Assembly: GCA_023411555.1 (NCBI GenBank)
Contig: JAEYOQ010000032.1
Coordinates: 70,485-134,484 of the forward strand
Origin: Bacillota bacterium
Lineage (GTDB): Bacteria > Bacillota > Clostridia > Lachnospirales > Lachnospiraceae
Direction: 5' to 3'
DNA: 64,000 nt
The notes below the pieces were generated by a model, which saw only the letters and a program-made list of their open reading frames with translations, was not told where the DNA came from and ran no database searches. Both the position numbers and the translations under genes were made by a program. Position 1 is the first letter of the stretch. Each line of letters opens with the position of its first letter. Below are positions 1-9,110 of the stretch, in pieces.

Positions 1-345
1 GAAGGTTATCCGAATGCAAAGGCTATGTTCTTAAGAGAACATGAAGGTCTTAAAACCTTTTGGTTCTCAACTAATGTATCGGCTTCCCGTACAAAGAGGT
101 TTATGGAGAATCCGAAGGCTTGTATCTATTTTCTGGATTCTGAACCGATCCATGGACTGATGCTGACCGGTGAGATGAAGGTATATATGGACAATGAGAC
201 GAAGCAGACCTTTTGGGAGCCTTCTGATATCCAGTATTACAATGAAGGCCCTACAGATCCGGATTATTGTATGATGTGTTTTACAGCAGATAAGGTCAAT
301 TACTGGAATGATGGCAAGTACGAATTTGACATAGCGGCAATATAA
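1..345 (+). CDS. Pyridoxamine 5'-phosphate oxidase-family protein (5' end cut off)
   Basis: The reading frame is open from base 1 and stops at 343-345, so the window holds only the C-terminal part (114 residues). The stretch with FWFSTN, SRTKRF, NPKACIYF and then GEMKVYMD is typical of the split-barrel flavin-binding fold of the general-stress-protein-26 / PNPOx-like family, in which this segment forms the FMN-binding barrel strands. Members are small cytosolic flavin- or heme-binding proteins; the substrate cannot be read from this fragment. The family call is by pattern recognition. A stem-loop follows 65 bases after the stop. Confidence 0.7.
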   Translation, partial: EGYPNAKAMFLREHEGLKTFWFSTNVSASRTKRFMENPKACIYFLDSEPIHGLMLTGEMKVYMDNETKQTFWEPSDIQYYNEGPTDPDYCMMCFTADKVNYWNDGKYEFDIAAI

Positions 346-410
346 AAGGAAGCGGTGGGTCTATCACTCAGGTCATACAAATCACTTTAATGAAACGATT
401 AACAGGAATA

Positions 411-460
411 AAGGATGTGGGCAGCATACCTCTAGTATGGTAAGCAGGCTACATCCTTTT
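411..460 (+). terminator. Stem-loop, probable terminator
   Basis: AAGGATGT (411-418) pairs perfectly with ACATCCTT (451-458), and an inner CATAC/GTATG stem pairs within it. A short T run follows. It lies between the flavin-barrel gene and the sensor kinase gene. Its first 20 bases match the stem-loop at 10824 at 19 positions. Confidence 0.6.
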
Positions 461-517
461 GCATATCAGAATAAAATATGCTAAACTAAAGTATCTATAT
501 TCAGAGGAGGTAGTAGA

Positions 518-2245
518 ATGTCCGTTAAAAAGTCATTCGTGAATGAAATACTAATATTTTTATTCATTTTAACTGGATTGCTTACAGGTATTCTGGGAAT
601 ATTTCTTATCTCCTCGTATTATATCCTGGAAAACGAGATTAAGGATTCCTCCGAGGCCTTCCTGAAGATCTACAGTAACGAATTTAGTAATAATGTAGCC
701 GATATGGACAACCTCCTAAAAAGTATCACTACGCAGGGTGAGGAACTCGCACTAATCAAAGGAACCAATGATAATAAGAGAGCCCTTGCCTCTATATCTC
801 TATCCAATTATCTGCAAGAGCTTATATTCGGAAAAGATATTGCAGATGTGATCGTTGTTTATGATAGTAATTACGGGATTTGCCTGGATGCAATATCCAA
901 CGGGTTTCATTACAAGAAGAAAAACATGCTTCGCGATTTTACGGCGAATGCTATTGGTAATGATGAAATAGATAATTATGCATGGAATTTTCTGAAGCTT
1001 GAGCAAGAAACCTATATGTATAAAATGCTCAAAACCGATAGTAGAGCTATCGCTATATATATCCGGACAAGCAAGCTGTTACGAGCCCTGTCGACAGAAG
1101 AGAACGGAAACCGATCCATGGTATTAGTGAATAATAATGGTGAGATCGGTAAGATATGGGGAAATGAAACACAAGATATTAAGGTGGGCAGGAATGTCAA
1201 CGATATAGACCCAGAGGATTATTATACGATTAGCAGAAATATTGTGGATGATCAGCTATGGATTTATTGCTTTGCCGGTAAGAACGGTATTCTGATGCAG
1301 ACAGATACAAGTATGATCCTTGTGGCAGCAACAGCATTTGTTGCCGTTTTCTTCATGCTCTTTGTTTTAAACTTTACCAGAAAAGAAATTGCATCTCCCA
1401 TGCAGCATATGATAGGGGATATGGAGCGAATTAAGAACGGCGAATATGAGAACCGGGTCAAGGGCAACTTCCATACCAGGGAATTTCTGATGCTGCAGGA
1501 TGCTACCAATCGAATGCTCGATGAAATTGTAGGTCTTAAAATTCAAACCTACGAAAAGCGAATTGAATTGCAGGATATGGAGCTTAAAAGTATTCGTCTA
1601 CAACTGAAGCCTCATTTCTTTCTCAATGCACTCACTACCATATCCAGTCTGAGCAGTCAGAGTAAGAACGAATACATAAAAACCTATATTGATACCTTAT
1701 CAAAGAACGTACGGTATATGTTCCGTGCCGGATTCCACACGGTACCGATCCGAGAAGAAATCAAGCATGTGAAGAATTACTTTGAGATGCAGGAGCTGAA
1801 ATATCCGGAGTGCATCTTCTATCTGATTGATATGCCTCAGGAGCTGGAAGAGTGGAAAATACCGCAGATGCTGATACATACCTTTATTGAAAATGAATTC
1901 AAGTATGCGGTATCCATTGATCAAACTCTAACTATATTAATTAAAGTCAGTCAGGAAGCATATCAGGGAGAGGAGATGCTATTGATTGAAATAGAGGACG
2001 ACGGAAAAGGTTATCCGGAGGATGTGCTTGATTATATGAATGGACGGGCAGAAAAAATTAATCAAGAGGGAAACAGACTTGGCTTATGGAGTATCAAACG
2101 GATGATGGAACTTATGTATGAGATGGAGAATTTGGTTATCATAGAAAATATTATGCCACACGGATGTCTGAACAAGATATATATACCAAGAAGGGCAAAG
2201 CATGAATTGGTGGATGCTTCAAAGCCCGGACTTGATAATAAATAA
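518..2245 (+). CDS. Sensor histidine kinase, YesM/LytS type
   Basis: 575 residues. A membrane segment at about 10-36, an extracellular sensor region at about 37-263, a second membrane segment at about 265-287, and a HAMP-like linker precede the His_kinase domain (QLKPHFFLNAL, phospho-acceptor His366) and a HATPase domain (IENEFKYAV, EDDGKGYPED). This is the YesM class, which in Firmicutes usually pairs with AraC-type response regulators and controls carbohydrate importers. The start has GAGGAGG seven bases upstream. The next gene is such a regulator and then come importer genes, so it most likely senses an extracellular glycan or its binding protein. The ligand is unknown. Confidence 0.9.
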   Translation: MSVKKSFVNEILIFLFILTGLLTGILGIFLISSYYILENEIKDSSEAFLKIYSNEFSNNVADMDNLLKSITTQGEELALIKGTNDNKRALASISLSNYLQELIFGKDIADVIVVYDSNYGICLDAISNGFHYKKKNMLRDFTANAIGNDEIDNYAWNFLKLEQETYMYKMLKTDSRAIAIYIRTSKLLRALSTEENGNRSMVLVNNNGEIGKIWGNETQDIKVGRNVNDIDPEDYYTISRNIVDDQLWIYCFAGKNGILMQTDTSMILVAATAFVAVFFMLFVLNFTRKEIASPMQHMIGDMERIKNGEYENRVKGNFHTREFLMLQDATNRMLDEIVGLKIQTYEKRIELQDMELKSIRLQLKPHFFLNALTTISSLSSQSKNEYIKTYIDTLSKNVRYMFRAGFHTVPIREEIKHVKNYFEMQELKYPECIFYLIDMPQELEEWKIPQMLIHTFIENEFKYAVSIDQTLTILIKVSQEAYQGEEMLLIEIEDDGKGYPEDVLDYMNGRAEKINQEGNRLGLWSIKRMMELMYEMENLVIIENIMPHGCLNKIYIPRRAKHELVDASKPGLDNK

Positions 2246-2299
2246 CAATGTCGAAATTAAGACATGGGTAACGTGGTTAAGATTAGGAAAGAGGAAGTC

Positions 2300-3877
2300 A
2301 TGATTAGTATATTGATAGTAGATGATGATATTGCAACAGTAGAGGTAATCAGGAGCTCTATCCATTGGAGTGAGCTCGGAATCGATACTGTCTATACCGC
2401 ATATAATGTGTCGGGCGCCAAAAGAGTACTAGTAGATCAGAAGGTAGACATTATTATCAGTGATATTGAGATGCCTCAGGAAACAGGTCTGGATCTTTTG
2501 AAATGGGTCAGAGACGAAAAGTTGGATTGTGAATTTCTACTTCTTACCTGTCATGAAAAGTTTTCTTATGCTACCAATGCCATTCATTATGAAGCTGCGG
2601 CATATTTGACCAAGCCCTTTGATCTGGCTACTATGGTTTTGAATCTACAGAAGATTGTTACAAAGCTCCGACAAAAGCGTGATCTCCAAAAAAGCAGTGA
2701 ATACGGGGAATGGATGGAAAGAAATCTTCGTTATATGAAGCTGGATTTCTGGAAGGATATATTAGAGGGTGAAATATCGGCATCACGTATCGGGAATGAA
2801 ATCAAGAGCAGACATCTGGATATCAGCGAGGACAAGAATTATTGTCTGGTATATCTGAAGGTTAGCAATATGGAAGAAGATATGGAGCGGTATGGAAGGA
2901 ATGTCCTCGAATTTGTGCTAGAAGAATTTCAGTCAGAGATTCTGACCGGACGAGTAGAGAATGAGAGCGTGGTTAAATTTCATTCGGAGGATCACTTAAG
3001 CTATATTACAATCTGCGATGAGGAGTTAAGAGACAGCCTCAAGGAGAATTGCCAAAAGCTGCTGGAAACCTGCAAGGGGTATTTTAAAGCCTCGTTTACC
3101 TGTTGCATCAGCAATGCCTATACGATATCAAACCTTGCGGCTACAAGAAAGATATTGGCAAAGCTCTTTGACTTCAATGTTGGCTTATACGGCAAAATAT
3201 TTCATGAAGATGAAGTGGAGTCAACTTCCAATCATGAGATTCAAATACTTGATCTAGAGAAGCTGTTGACCTATGTAATGAATAAGGACAGGGCGAGAAT
3301 CCTGAATTATCTAAAGCAGGTGTTTGATGAGTTGTCCAATTATAAAAAGCTAAATCGACATACACTCTACCTAATGAAACAGGAAATAATGCAGGTGGTA
3401 TATACTGATTTGATGAAGCAGGGAATACAGGCTACTAGATTGTTTTATGACGATATCTCCATTAAGCTGGCTGATTGTGCTATAAACTCTACGATTGACA
3501 TGATTCGTTGGGTGAATTATCTGCTGGAAAAGACCTTCGAGTATGAAGAAGAAGTTGCAAAGTCAGCAACGATTATAGAAAAGATAAATAGGTATATCCA
3601 TGAGCACTATATGGAAGATATCGGGCGTAATGAAATCTCTGCTGAATTCTATCTGACACCAGAGTATCTGGCTAAGCTTTATAAGAAGAAGACAGGAATC
3701 AATTTAAAGGATTATATTAACGAATATCGAATTGAAAGGGCTAAGGAACTACTAAAAGCAGGAAATAGGAACATTAGTAACATAGCCGAAAGTGTAGGCT
3801 TTGATAATTTCACATATTTCTCCACCCTGTTTAAGAAGGTAACAGGGGTATCCCCTAAGGAATATAAGAGAACATAA
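2300..3877 (+). CDS. Response regulator with AraC-type DNA-binding domain, YesN-like
   Basis: 525 residues. The N-terminal receiver domain has the acidic pocket (IVDDD), phospho-acceptor Asp55 (IISDIEMP) and the conserved Lys (LTKPF). A long central region of unknown function (about 130-415) follows, then a C-terminal AraC helix-turn-helix pair ending in the GFDNFTYFSTLFKK signature. ATG 2300 is preferred over an ATG 36 bases upstream because GAGG sits at 2291-2294. It is 54 bases after the kinase gene and is the presumed phosphorylation partner. It probably activates the importer operon that begins at 4034. Confidence 0.9.
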   Translation: MISILIVDDDIATVEVIRSSIHWSELGIDTVYTAYNVSGAKRVLVDQKVDIIISDIEMPQETGLDLLKWVRDEKLDCEFLLLTCHEKFSYATNAIHYEAAAYLTKPFDLATMVLNLQKIVTKLRQKRDLQKSSEYGEWMERNLRYMKLDFWKDILEGEISASRIGNEIKSRHLDISEDKNYCLVYLKVSNMEEDMERYGRNVLEFVLEEFQSEILTGRVENESVVKFHSEDHLSYITICDEELRDSLKENCQKLLETCKGYFKASFTCCISNAYTISNLAATRKILAKLFDFNVGLYGKIFHEDEVESTSNHEIQILDLEKLLTYVMNKDRARILNYLKQVFDELSNYKKLNRHTLYLMKQEIMQVVYTDLMKQGIQATRLFYDDISIKLADCAINSTIDMIRWVNYLLEKTFEYEEEVAKSATIIEKINRYIHEHYMEDIGRNEISAEFYLTPEYLAKLYKKKTGINLKDYINEYRIERAKELLKAGNRNISNIAESVGFDNFTYFSTLFKKVTGVSPKEYKRT

Positions 3878-3976
3878 ATTATGGCTTCCCTTTAAGCTGG
3901 CTTCTGCCTAGTGAAAAAATTCTTTCAGGTTCACACTATTATTGCCCAAAATCGAAAAAGAATACCTTGTTTTTTA

Positions 3977-4005
3977 AAGAGATAAAATTACCGGATTGAT
4001 ATACT
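3977..4005 (+). promoter_or_regulatory. Candidate extended -10 promoter of the sugar importer operon
   Basis: TGATATACT (3997-4005) is an extended -10 element (TG, one base, TATACT). The matching -35 position (about 3977) does not resemble TTGACA, as expected for a promoter that needs an activator. The -10 overlaps an inverted repeat, TTGATA (3996-4001) and TATCAA (4011-4016). The leader before the ribosome site would be very short. The AraC-type regulator gene is immediately upstream. Confidence 0.4.
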
Positions 4006-4033
4006 TTAGGTATCAAAAGGGAGGTAATGAAAA

Positions 4034-5575
4034 ATGAAAGCAATCAAAAGGTTGTTAGTCACTATGTTGGCAGCTTCTATGGTGATTGGATTGACTGCTT
4101 GCAGCAACTCAAGCACAAAGGAAAATGTGGTGGACACTCAGAAATCCACTACAACTGCGGATAAAAAGAGCTATGATAAAATAGTATATTCCTATGCTAC
4201 CTTTAATAACATTCCGGATGAAGGGACGTTGGGAACGGTAGAAGAGGCAATTAATCAGATTACAAGAGAAAAGATTGGAGTAGAAGTAGAGCTGAGACCT
4301 ATTGCTATATTTGAATACTCCTCTAATATCAGCCTCGCATTACAAGGTGGAGACAAGGTTGATTTGTTCGAATCTTTAGGTGATTTTAATAACTGTGTCT
4401 CCAGTGATATGGCTTATGATTTAACGGACTTAATGGATACATACGCTCCGGAGACGAAAGCACTATTAGGACAGGATCTACTGGATGCCTGTGTAAAGGA
4501 CGGAAAGCTCTATGGAATTCCGACTTATAAGCCTTATGCCCTTACACCAATGGTTATCTATAAGCAAGCAATTGCTGATGAGCTTGGAATTGATATGAAC
4601 CAGGTGAAGAGCATTTATGATCTTACTGATGTGCTAAGAAAGGTAAAGGCAGCTTACCCTGACATGACTCCTCTTGTTCCGGTTCAAACCGGTACCTCTG
4701 GTGTGAATATGTGCATTCCAAAGGTGGATTATTTAACCGATGATTATTTTAGCCCTAAGGGAGTAATCATGGGCGATAGCATGACCGTAGTTGATTACTA
4801 TGGTACATCTGAATTCGCTGAGCTTACCAATCTCACAAGAACCTGGTATAACGAAGGTCTGATTCTACAGGATGCAGCTACCACAACAAGCACAGCAACT
4901 GAGCTTATGTCTGCAGACAACAGCTTCTGTTATGTGGCTTCCTACAGCTATCCTACCGAGGATACGGCAGCTTCCTTAGAACCACAGGTTGGTGGAATCG
5001 ATCTTGGCGCTGTACAGATTGGAGAGGCATATTTGGATACAACCTCAGTGAATGCTCTTTCCTGGATGGTTTCTTCTACTTCAAAGGCTCCGGAAGCAGC
5101 TCTGAAATTCTTGAATCTGACCTTCACTGATCAAGAGATCATTAATCTTCTTATCTATGGTATCAAGGACAGAGATTATGTAATGGATGCAGAGGGTTAT
5201 GTATCCTATCCTGAGGGAATGGATGCAACCACGGTTCCTTATACCGCTCAGTTAAGCTGTGGAACCTTAGGCAACTTCTTCCTTATGCACCCTATGGTAG
5301 GTACCAGTAAGGAATCGATCGTATGGGAAGAGGAGCAGAATGAAAAGGCTGCAAAATCACCTGCAATGGGCTTTACCTTTGACTCCAGTGAGGTTACAAC
5401 AGAATATGCAGGAGTGGTTAATGTAATTAACCAGTATCTACCCGGTTTACTTTGTGGTAGCGTTGACCCTGTCACAGTAATCCCTGAATTCAGAGAAAAG
5501 TTGAGTGTAGCTGGATTAGATACGATCATTGCAGCGAAGCAAAAACAACTAGATGAGTGGCTGGCACAACAATAA
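4034..5575 (+). CDS. Extracellular sugar-binding lipoprotein, DUF3502 type (YtcQ/LipO-like)
   Basis: 513 residues. It begins with a lipoprotein signal peptide whose lipobox LTAC places the lipidated Cys near residue 23. The body is a solute-binding protein of carbohydrate ABC importers. The C terminus (from about FTFDSSEV, then NQYLPGL and KQKQLDEW) matches the DUF3502 tail common in about 500-residue binding proteins that pair with LplB and YtcP permeases. GGGAGGT precedes the ATG. It is the first gene of a binding protein / permease / permease operon without its own ATPase; such systems usually share a distant MsmX-type ATPase. The ligand is probably an oligosaccharide, not identifiable here. 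Confidence 0.88.
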   Translation: MKAIKRLLVTMLAASMVIGLTACSNSSTKENVVDTQKSTTTADKKSYDKIVYSYATFNNIPDEGTLGTVEEAINQITREKIGVEVELRPIAIFEYSSNISLALQGGDKVDLFESLGDFNNCVSSDMAYDLTDLMDTYAPETKALLGQDLLDACVKDGKLYGIPTYKPYALTPMVIYKQAIADELGIDMNQVKSIYDLTDVLRKVKAAYPDMTPLVPVQTGTSGVNMCIPKVDYLTDDYFSPKGVIMGDSMTVVDYYGTSEFAELTNLTRTWYNEGLILQDAATTTSTATELMSADNSFCYVASYSYPTEDTAASLEPQVGGIDLGAVQIGEAYLDTTSVNALSWMVSSTSKAPEAALKFLNLTFTDQEIINLLIYGIKDRDYVMDAEGYVSYPEGMDATTVPYTAQLSCGTLGNFFLMHPMVGTSKESIVWEEEQNEKAAKSPAMGFTFDSSEVTTEYAGVVNVINQYLPGLLCGSVDPVTVIPEFREKLSVAGLDTIIAAKQKQLDEWLAQQ

Positions 5576-5588
5576 TGTGGAGATAAGA

Positions 5589-6515
5589 ATGAAGAATATA
5601 AGAAGCAAGAAAAATAGGGGACTGACCAAAAACGGTCCCCTTCTCCTAATCGCACTACCGGGAATCATCTATCTTTTTATTAATAACTATATTCCCATGT
5701 TCGGTGTCTTTTTAGCGTTTAAGGACTACAGCTATCGGAAAGGCATCTTCGGTAGTGATTGGAATGGGTTAAAAAACTTTGAGTATTTATTTAAGCAGGA
5801 TGCATTTACAATCATAAGGAACACATTACTTTATAATGCGTCCTTTATTATCATTGGTACCATGGCTGCTATATTGGTGGCGATATTGATGTGTGAATTA
5901 GGGGAAAGATCTCGGGTAAAATTCTTTCAGTCCTCCCTACTTCTGCCGAATCTGTTGTCATGGGTAGTAATCAGTTTTATCGGGTTTGCATTTCTCAATT
6001 CTGACACTGGATTTATCAATAATACGGTAATAAAAATGTTCGGGGGGAATACCATTACCTGGTATACCACACCGAAATATTGGCCCATTATATTACTTAT
6101 CGTTTATCTCTGGAAAAATGTTGGTTATAGCAGCATTATCTATATGGCGAGTATATCCGGTATTGATAAAAGTATCTTTGAAGCAGCTCAAATCGACGGT
6201 GCTACCAAACTTAAGCAAATCAGACATATCACACTGCCTTTATTAAAACCCACGATAGTTATCTTGACCTTAATGGCAGTAGGTAGAATATTCTACTCTG
6301 ATTTCGGATTGTTCTATCAGGTTCCGATGAACTCAGGTGCCTTATATAATGTAACACAGACAATTGATACTTATGTTTATCATAGCTTGATGGAACTAAA
6401 CAACATCGGAATGTCAGCAGCTGCTGGTTTATATCAATCCGTCATCGGTTTCATTCTTGTTATGGCGGCCAATGCCATTGTAAGAAAAGTCGATCATGAG
6501 AATGCATTGTTTTAG
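5589..6515 (+). CDS. Carbohydrate ABC importer permease, LplB type
   Basis: 308 residues with about six membrane helices. The cytoplasmic EAA loop reads EAAQIDGATKLKQIRHITLP, the ATPase-docking motif of MalF-class permeases. ATG 5589 is chosen over 5553: GGAG lies at 5579-5582, while the earlier ATG lies inside the binding-protein gene without a ribosome site. It starts 13 bases after the binding-protein stop and precedes the second permease by 8 bases. Confidence 0.9.
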   Translation: MKNIRSKKNRGLTKNGPLLLIALPGIIYLFINNYIPMFGVFLAFKDYSYRKGIFGSDWNGLKNFEYLFKQDAFTIIRNTLLYNASFIIIGTMAAILVAILMCELGERSRVKFFQSSLLLPNLLSWVVISFIGFAFLNSDTGFINNTVIKMFGGNTITWYTTPKYWPIILLIVYLWKNVGYSSIIYMASISGIDKSIFEAAQIDGATKLKQIRHITLPLLKPTIVILTLMAVGRIFYSDFGLFYQVPMNSGALYNVTQTIDTYVYHSLMELNNIGMSAAAGLYQSVIGFILVMAANAIVRKVDHENALF

Positions 6516-6523
6516 GAGGGAGC

Positions 6524-7414
6524 ATGATTAGAATGACAGATGAAAAAAGATTTAGATTGGTTGCTACTGTGCTTCTTGCTATTTTTGCAGTAATCGCACT
6601 GCTTCCTATCATTTTAATAGTAATTGCTTCTGTGACAGAGGAGAAGGCATTATTATCAAATGGTTATTCCTATTTCCCGAAAGCCTTCAGTCTTAATGCA
6701 TATTATTACATGATCAAGCAGGGGATGACAATACTCCGGGCTTATGGCATAACAGTCAGTGTAACAGTAATCGGTACCATAATCAGTGTGATTCTCACCA
6801 CTATGTTAGCCTACCCGATGTCAAGAAAGAGTTTTAAATATAGAAATATTCTCTCTTTCTTTGTGTTTTTTACAATGCTGTTTAATGGTGGAATTGTCTC
6901 CTCGTATATGATGTGGTCTAATATCTTTCATATAAAAAATACGATTTGGGCGCTTATTATTCCTAGTTATCTGGTAACAGCCTTTAATGTGTTTTTGGTT
7001 AGAAATTATTATTCAAACAATGTACCGGATGCCATAATCGAATCTGCACAAATCGATGGGGCTACGGAGATTTGTATCTTTCGGAAAATCATAGTACCCT
7101 TGTCGGTTCCAGTGGTTGCTACAATCAGCTTATTTACCGCTTTAATCTACTGGAATGACTGGGTGAATGGTCTGTATTATATCACCGATTCCAAGTACTT
7201 CGGTATACAGAATCTGCTGATAAAGATCATGAATAACGTACAGTTCCTAAAATCCGGTTCCTCAAACCTTTTAGGAGTGGGTAATATAGAATTGCCTGGT
7301 ACCTCTGTAAGAATGGCTATGGCAGTGATTGGAATACTACCGATTATCCTTATATACCCTTTTATACAAAAGTATTTTATAAAGGGTGTTATCGTAGGGG
7401 CCGTTAAGGGCTAA
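6524..7414 (+). CDS. Carbohydrate ABC importer permease, YtcP type
   Basis: 296 residues with about six membrane helices and an EAA loop ESAQIDGATEICIFRKIIVP. This is the MalG/YtcP-class partner of the upstream LplB-like permease. AGGAGGG lies just before the ATG. It ends the operon; a strong terminator follows at 7423. Confidence 0.9.
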   Translation: MIRMTDEKRFRLVATVLLAIFAVIALLPIILIVIASVTEEKALLSNGYSYFPKAFSLNAYYYMIKQGMTILRAYGITVSVTVIGTIISVILTTMLAYPMSRKSFKYRNILSFFVFFTMLFNGGIVSSYMMWSNIFHIKNTIWALIIPSYLVTAFNVFLVRNYYSNNVPDAIIESAQIDGATEICIFRKIIVPLSVPVVATISLFTALIYWNDWVNGLYYITDSKYFGIQNLLIKIMNNVQFLKSGSSNLLGVGNIELPGTSVRMAMAVIGILPIILIYPFIQKYFIKGVIVGAVKG

Positions 7415-7422
7415 TAATACCT

Positions 7423-7451
7423 GGCATGCATTTTACCGTGCATGCCTTTTT
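7423..7451 (+). terminator. Rho-independent terminator of the importer operon
   Basis: GGCATGCA (7423-7430) pairs perfectly with TGCATGCC (7439-7446), followed by a T run. It lies 9 bases after the YtcP-like stop codon. Confidence 0.85.
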
Positions 7452-7574
7452 AATTCATAGGGAATTGCGTCCTATGAATTAAAAAGCACTCCGTGCAGGA
7501 TGCACACCTCGCGGAGAGGAAGTTTATTGCTTTGCAATCCGCGAGGGCGCGTAAGTGTCAGCAAGCTGACACTT
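7447..7574. repeat. Cluster of consecutive palindromes
   Basis: Directly after the terminator come more hairpins with no gene between them: a 15-bp stem with arms 7447-7461 and 7471-7485, GTGCA/TGCAC at 7493-7505, CTCGCGGA/TCCGCGAG (7508-7515 and 7538-7545), and AAGTGTCAGC/GCTGACACTT (7553-7574). The last recurs exactly at 31093-31114. This looks like a composite intergenic palindromic element. Confidence 0.6.
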
Positions 7575-7649
7575 TGTTCTAAATACTTCATATGGTTCAG
7601 AATGGAGATTAAACTCACTGCAGTGTAGATGAGAATAGGAGGTTATTAT

Positions 7650-8066
7650 ATGACTTTAGAAGCGGAATTGATCATGAAGCTTTATGTTCAATGTGAAAGT
7701 ACGATGGAGGTAAGAGATGACGGCTCCGGCTATCTTAGAGTGATACCGATTGTTGGTGGAAGCTTTGAGGGTAAGCTAAATGGAGTGATTGTATCCGGCG
7801 GGGCAGACTGGAATACCACAAGGGAGAATGGAGTAGCTCATGTATTTGCAAAATATCTGCTGAGGACTGAGGATGGAGAATACATTGCCATAGAGAATGA
7901 AGGCAAAATCCGATTCGATGAGCAAAGCATGATCAAAACCACGCCCAGGTTCCAGGCGGATAGTTCCGGAAAATATGCTTGGATGAACTATGGTGTCTAC
8001 GTGGGTTCTCTTGATGCAGGTAAGAAGGAGAATCAAGTGGAAATAACAATCTATAGGATGAGTTAG
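7650..8066 (+). CDS. DUF3237-family protein
   Basis: 138 residues from ATG 7650, which has AGGAGG at 7637-7642; the longer frame from 7629 starts ahead of this ribosome site and is not preferred. The pattern (IVGGSFEGKLNG, VSGGADWNT, then a PRFQ and YAWMNY region) matches the small DUF3237 beta-barrel family, whose biochemical role is not established. It is followed 34 bases later by a Nif3-like gene with its own strong ribosome site, so the two are probably cotranscribed. Confidence 0.7.
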   Translation: MTLEAELIMKLYVQCESTMEVRDDGSGYLRVIPIVGGSFEGKLNGVIVSGGADWNTTRENGVAHVFAKYLLRTEDGEYIAIENEGKIRFDEQSMIKTTPRFQADSSGKYAWMNYGVYVGSLDAGKKENQVEITIYRMS

Positions 8067-8100
8067 GATTCTATTTAACAGACAAGTAGGAGGAAAAGAG

Positions 8101-8925
8101 ATGACGGTTAAAGAGGTAATAGATGGTATCATTAAGAAAACAGGAGTAGAGCCTTTGCCTTACGAGAAAACCTGCGACCATCTGATGACAGGCAGTATGG
8201 ATATGGAGGTTACCAAAATTGCATCAACCTTTATGGCAACAGTAGATGTTATTCGAAAAGCAATCGATCTTGGTGCTAACTTAATTATTACACATGAACC
8301 AACCTGGTTTACCGGAAAGGATGAAACCAATTGGCTTGAGACAGATCCGGTTTATCTGGAAAAAAGAAAATTAATTGAGGAGCACAATATCGCTATCTGG
8401 CGCTTCCATGATCACATGCATATGGGAAATGAAGACGGAATATACCGTGGCTTTGATCTGGAATTTGGGTGGGGAGAATATAAGATGGAGAACCCCGGTG
8501 AGTTTGGACATTTTGGTACTTGTTATCAGCTTCCGACAACAACCCTGGAGGACCTGTGCCAATTCTTTAAAGAGAAGCTGAGCATGCAGGTAATCCAGAT
8601 TGTAGGCGATCCTAAGATGAAGGTAGAGCGTGTCAGTGTTTTAGTTGGTGGTGGCAGTCTTGGACTTGGGGTTGAGGAGCTACCCATGAAGCTGATGCAT
8701 GCGAATCAGCTTGATCTTCTGATCTGCGGAGATATTACGGAATGGACCATAAGTGCTTATGTCAGGGATGCAGCTGCCTTGGGAATGAACAAAGGTATGC
8801 TGGTACTTGGACACGAGCGCAGTGAGGAATGGGGAATGAAGCACTTAGGCAGTTGGATGAAGGATATTACAGGGGATATTGAAGTTCATTTCATCGATGC
8901 AGGAGAACCTTTCCTATATCTATAA
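8101..8925 (+). CDS. Nif3-like dinuclear metal-centre protein
   Basis: 274 residues. Histidine and acid motifs of the NIF3/GTP-cyclohydrolase-I-like family are visible: THEPTWF, RFHDHMHMGNEDG, and the C-terminal GHERSEEWGMKH, which together usually bind two metal ions. The family forms hexameric toroids of uncertain activity (hydrolase-like). AGGAGG precedes the ATG. The pairing with DUF3237 next to a sugar importer may mean a role in processing imported compounds, but that is inference. Confidence 0.75.
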   Translation: MTVKEVIDGIIKKTGVEPLPYEKTCDHLMTGSMDMEVTKIASTFMATVDVIRKAIDLGANLIITHEPTWFTGKDETNWLETDPVYLEKRKLIEEHNIAIWRFHDHMHMGNEDGIYRGFDLEFGWGEYKMENPGEFGHFGTCYQLPTTTLEDLCQFFKEKLSMQVIQIVGDPKMKVERVSVLVGGGSLGLGVEELPMKLMHANQLDLLICGDITEWTISAYVRDAAALGMNKGMLVLGHERSEEWGMKHLGSWMKDITGDIEVHFIDAGEPFLYL

Positions 8926-9110
8926 TGAGAAAGACACTTGCATAGCAAGTTAAGTACTCCCAAAGTAAGGTTGCTTGTAAGCAGGAGATCGGAGTTAGAG
9001 GTCATGGACATGCTTTATGTTCATGGTCTAATGGAAATCACAGGATAAAAGTGGTAATATTATAATATTATTAAAGGGCGTATAAGCAGTACGCAGAAAT
9101 GGAGAAGATG

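Noticed and set aside
5248..5655. Minus-strand 135-codon open frame across the binding-protein/permease junction
   Set aside because: Shadow of two firmly assigned genes; Ser/Cys-rich translation without domain.
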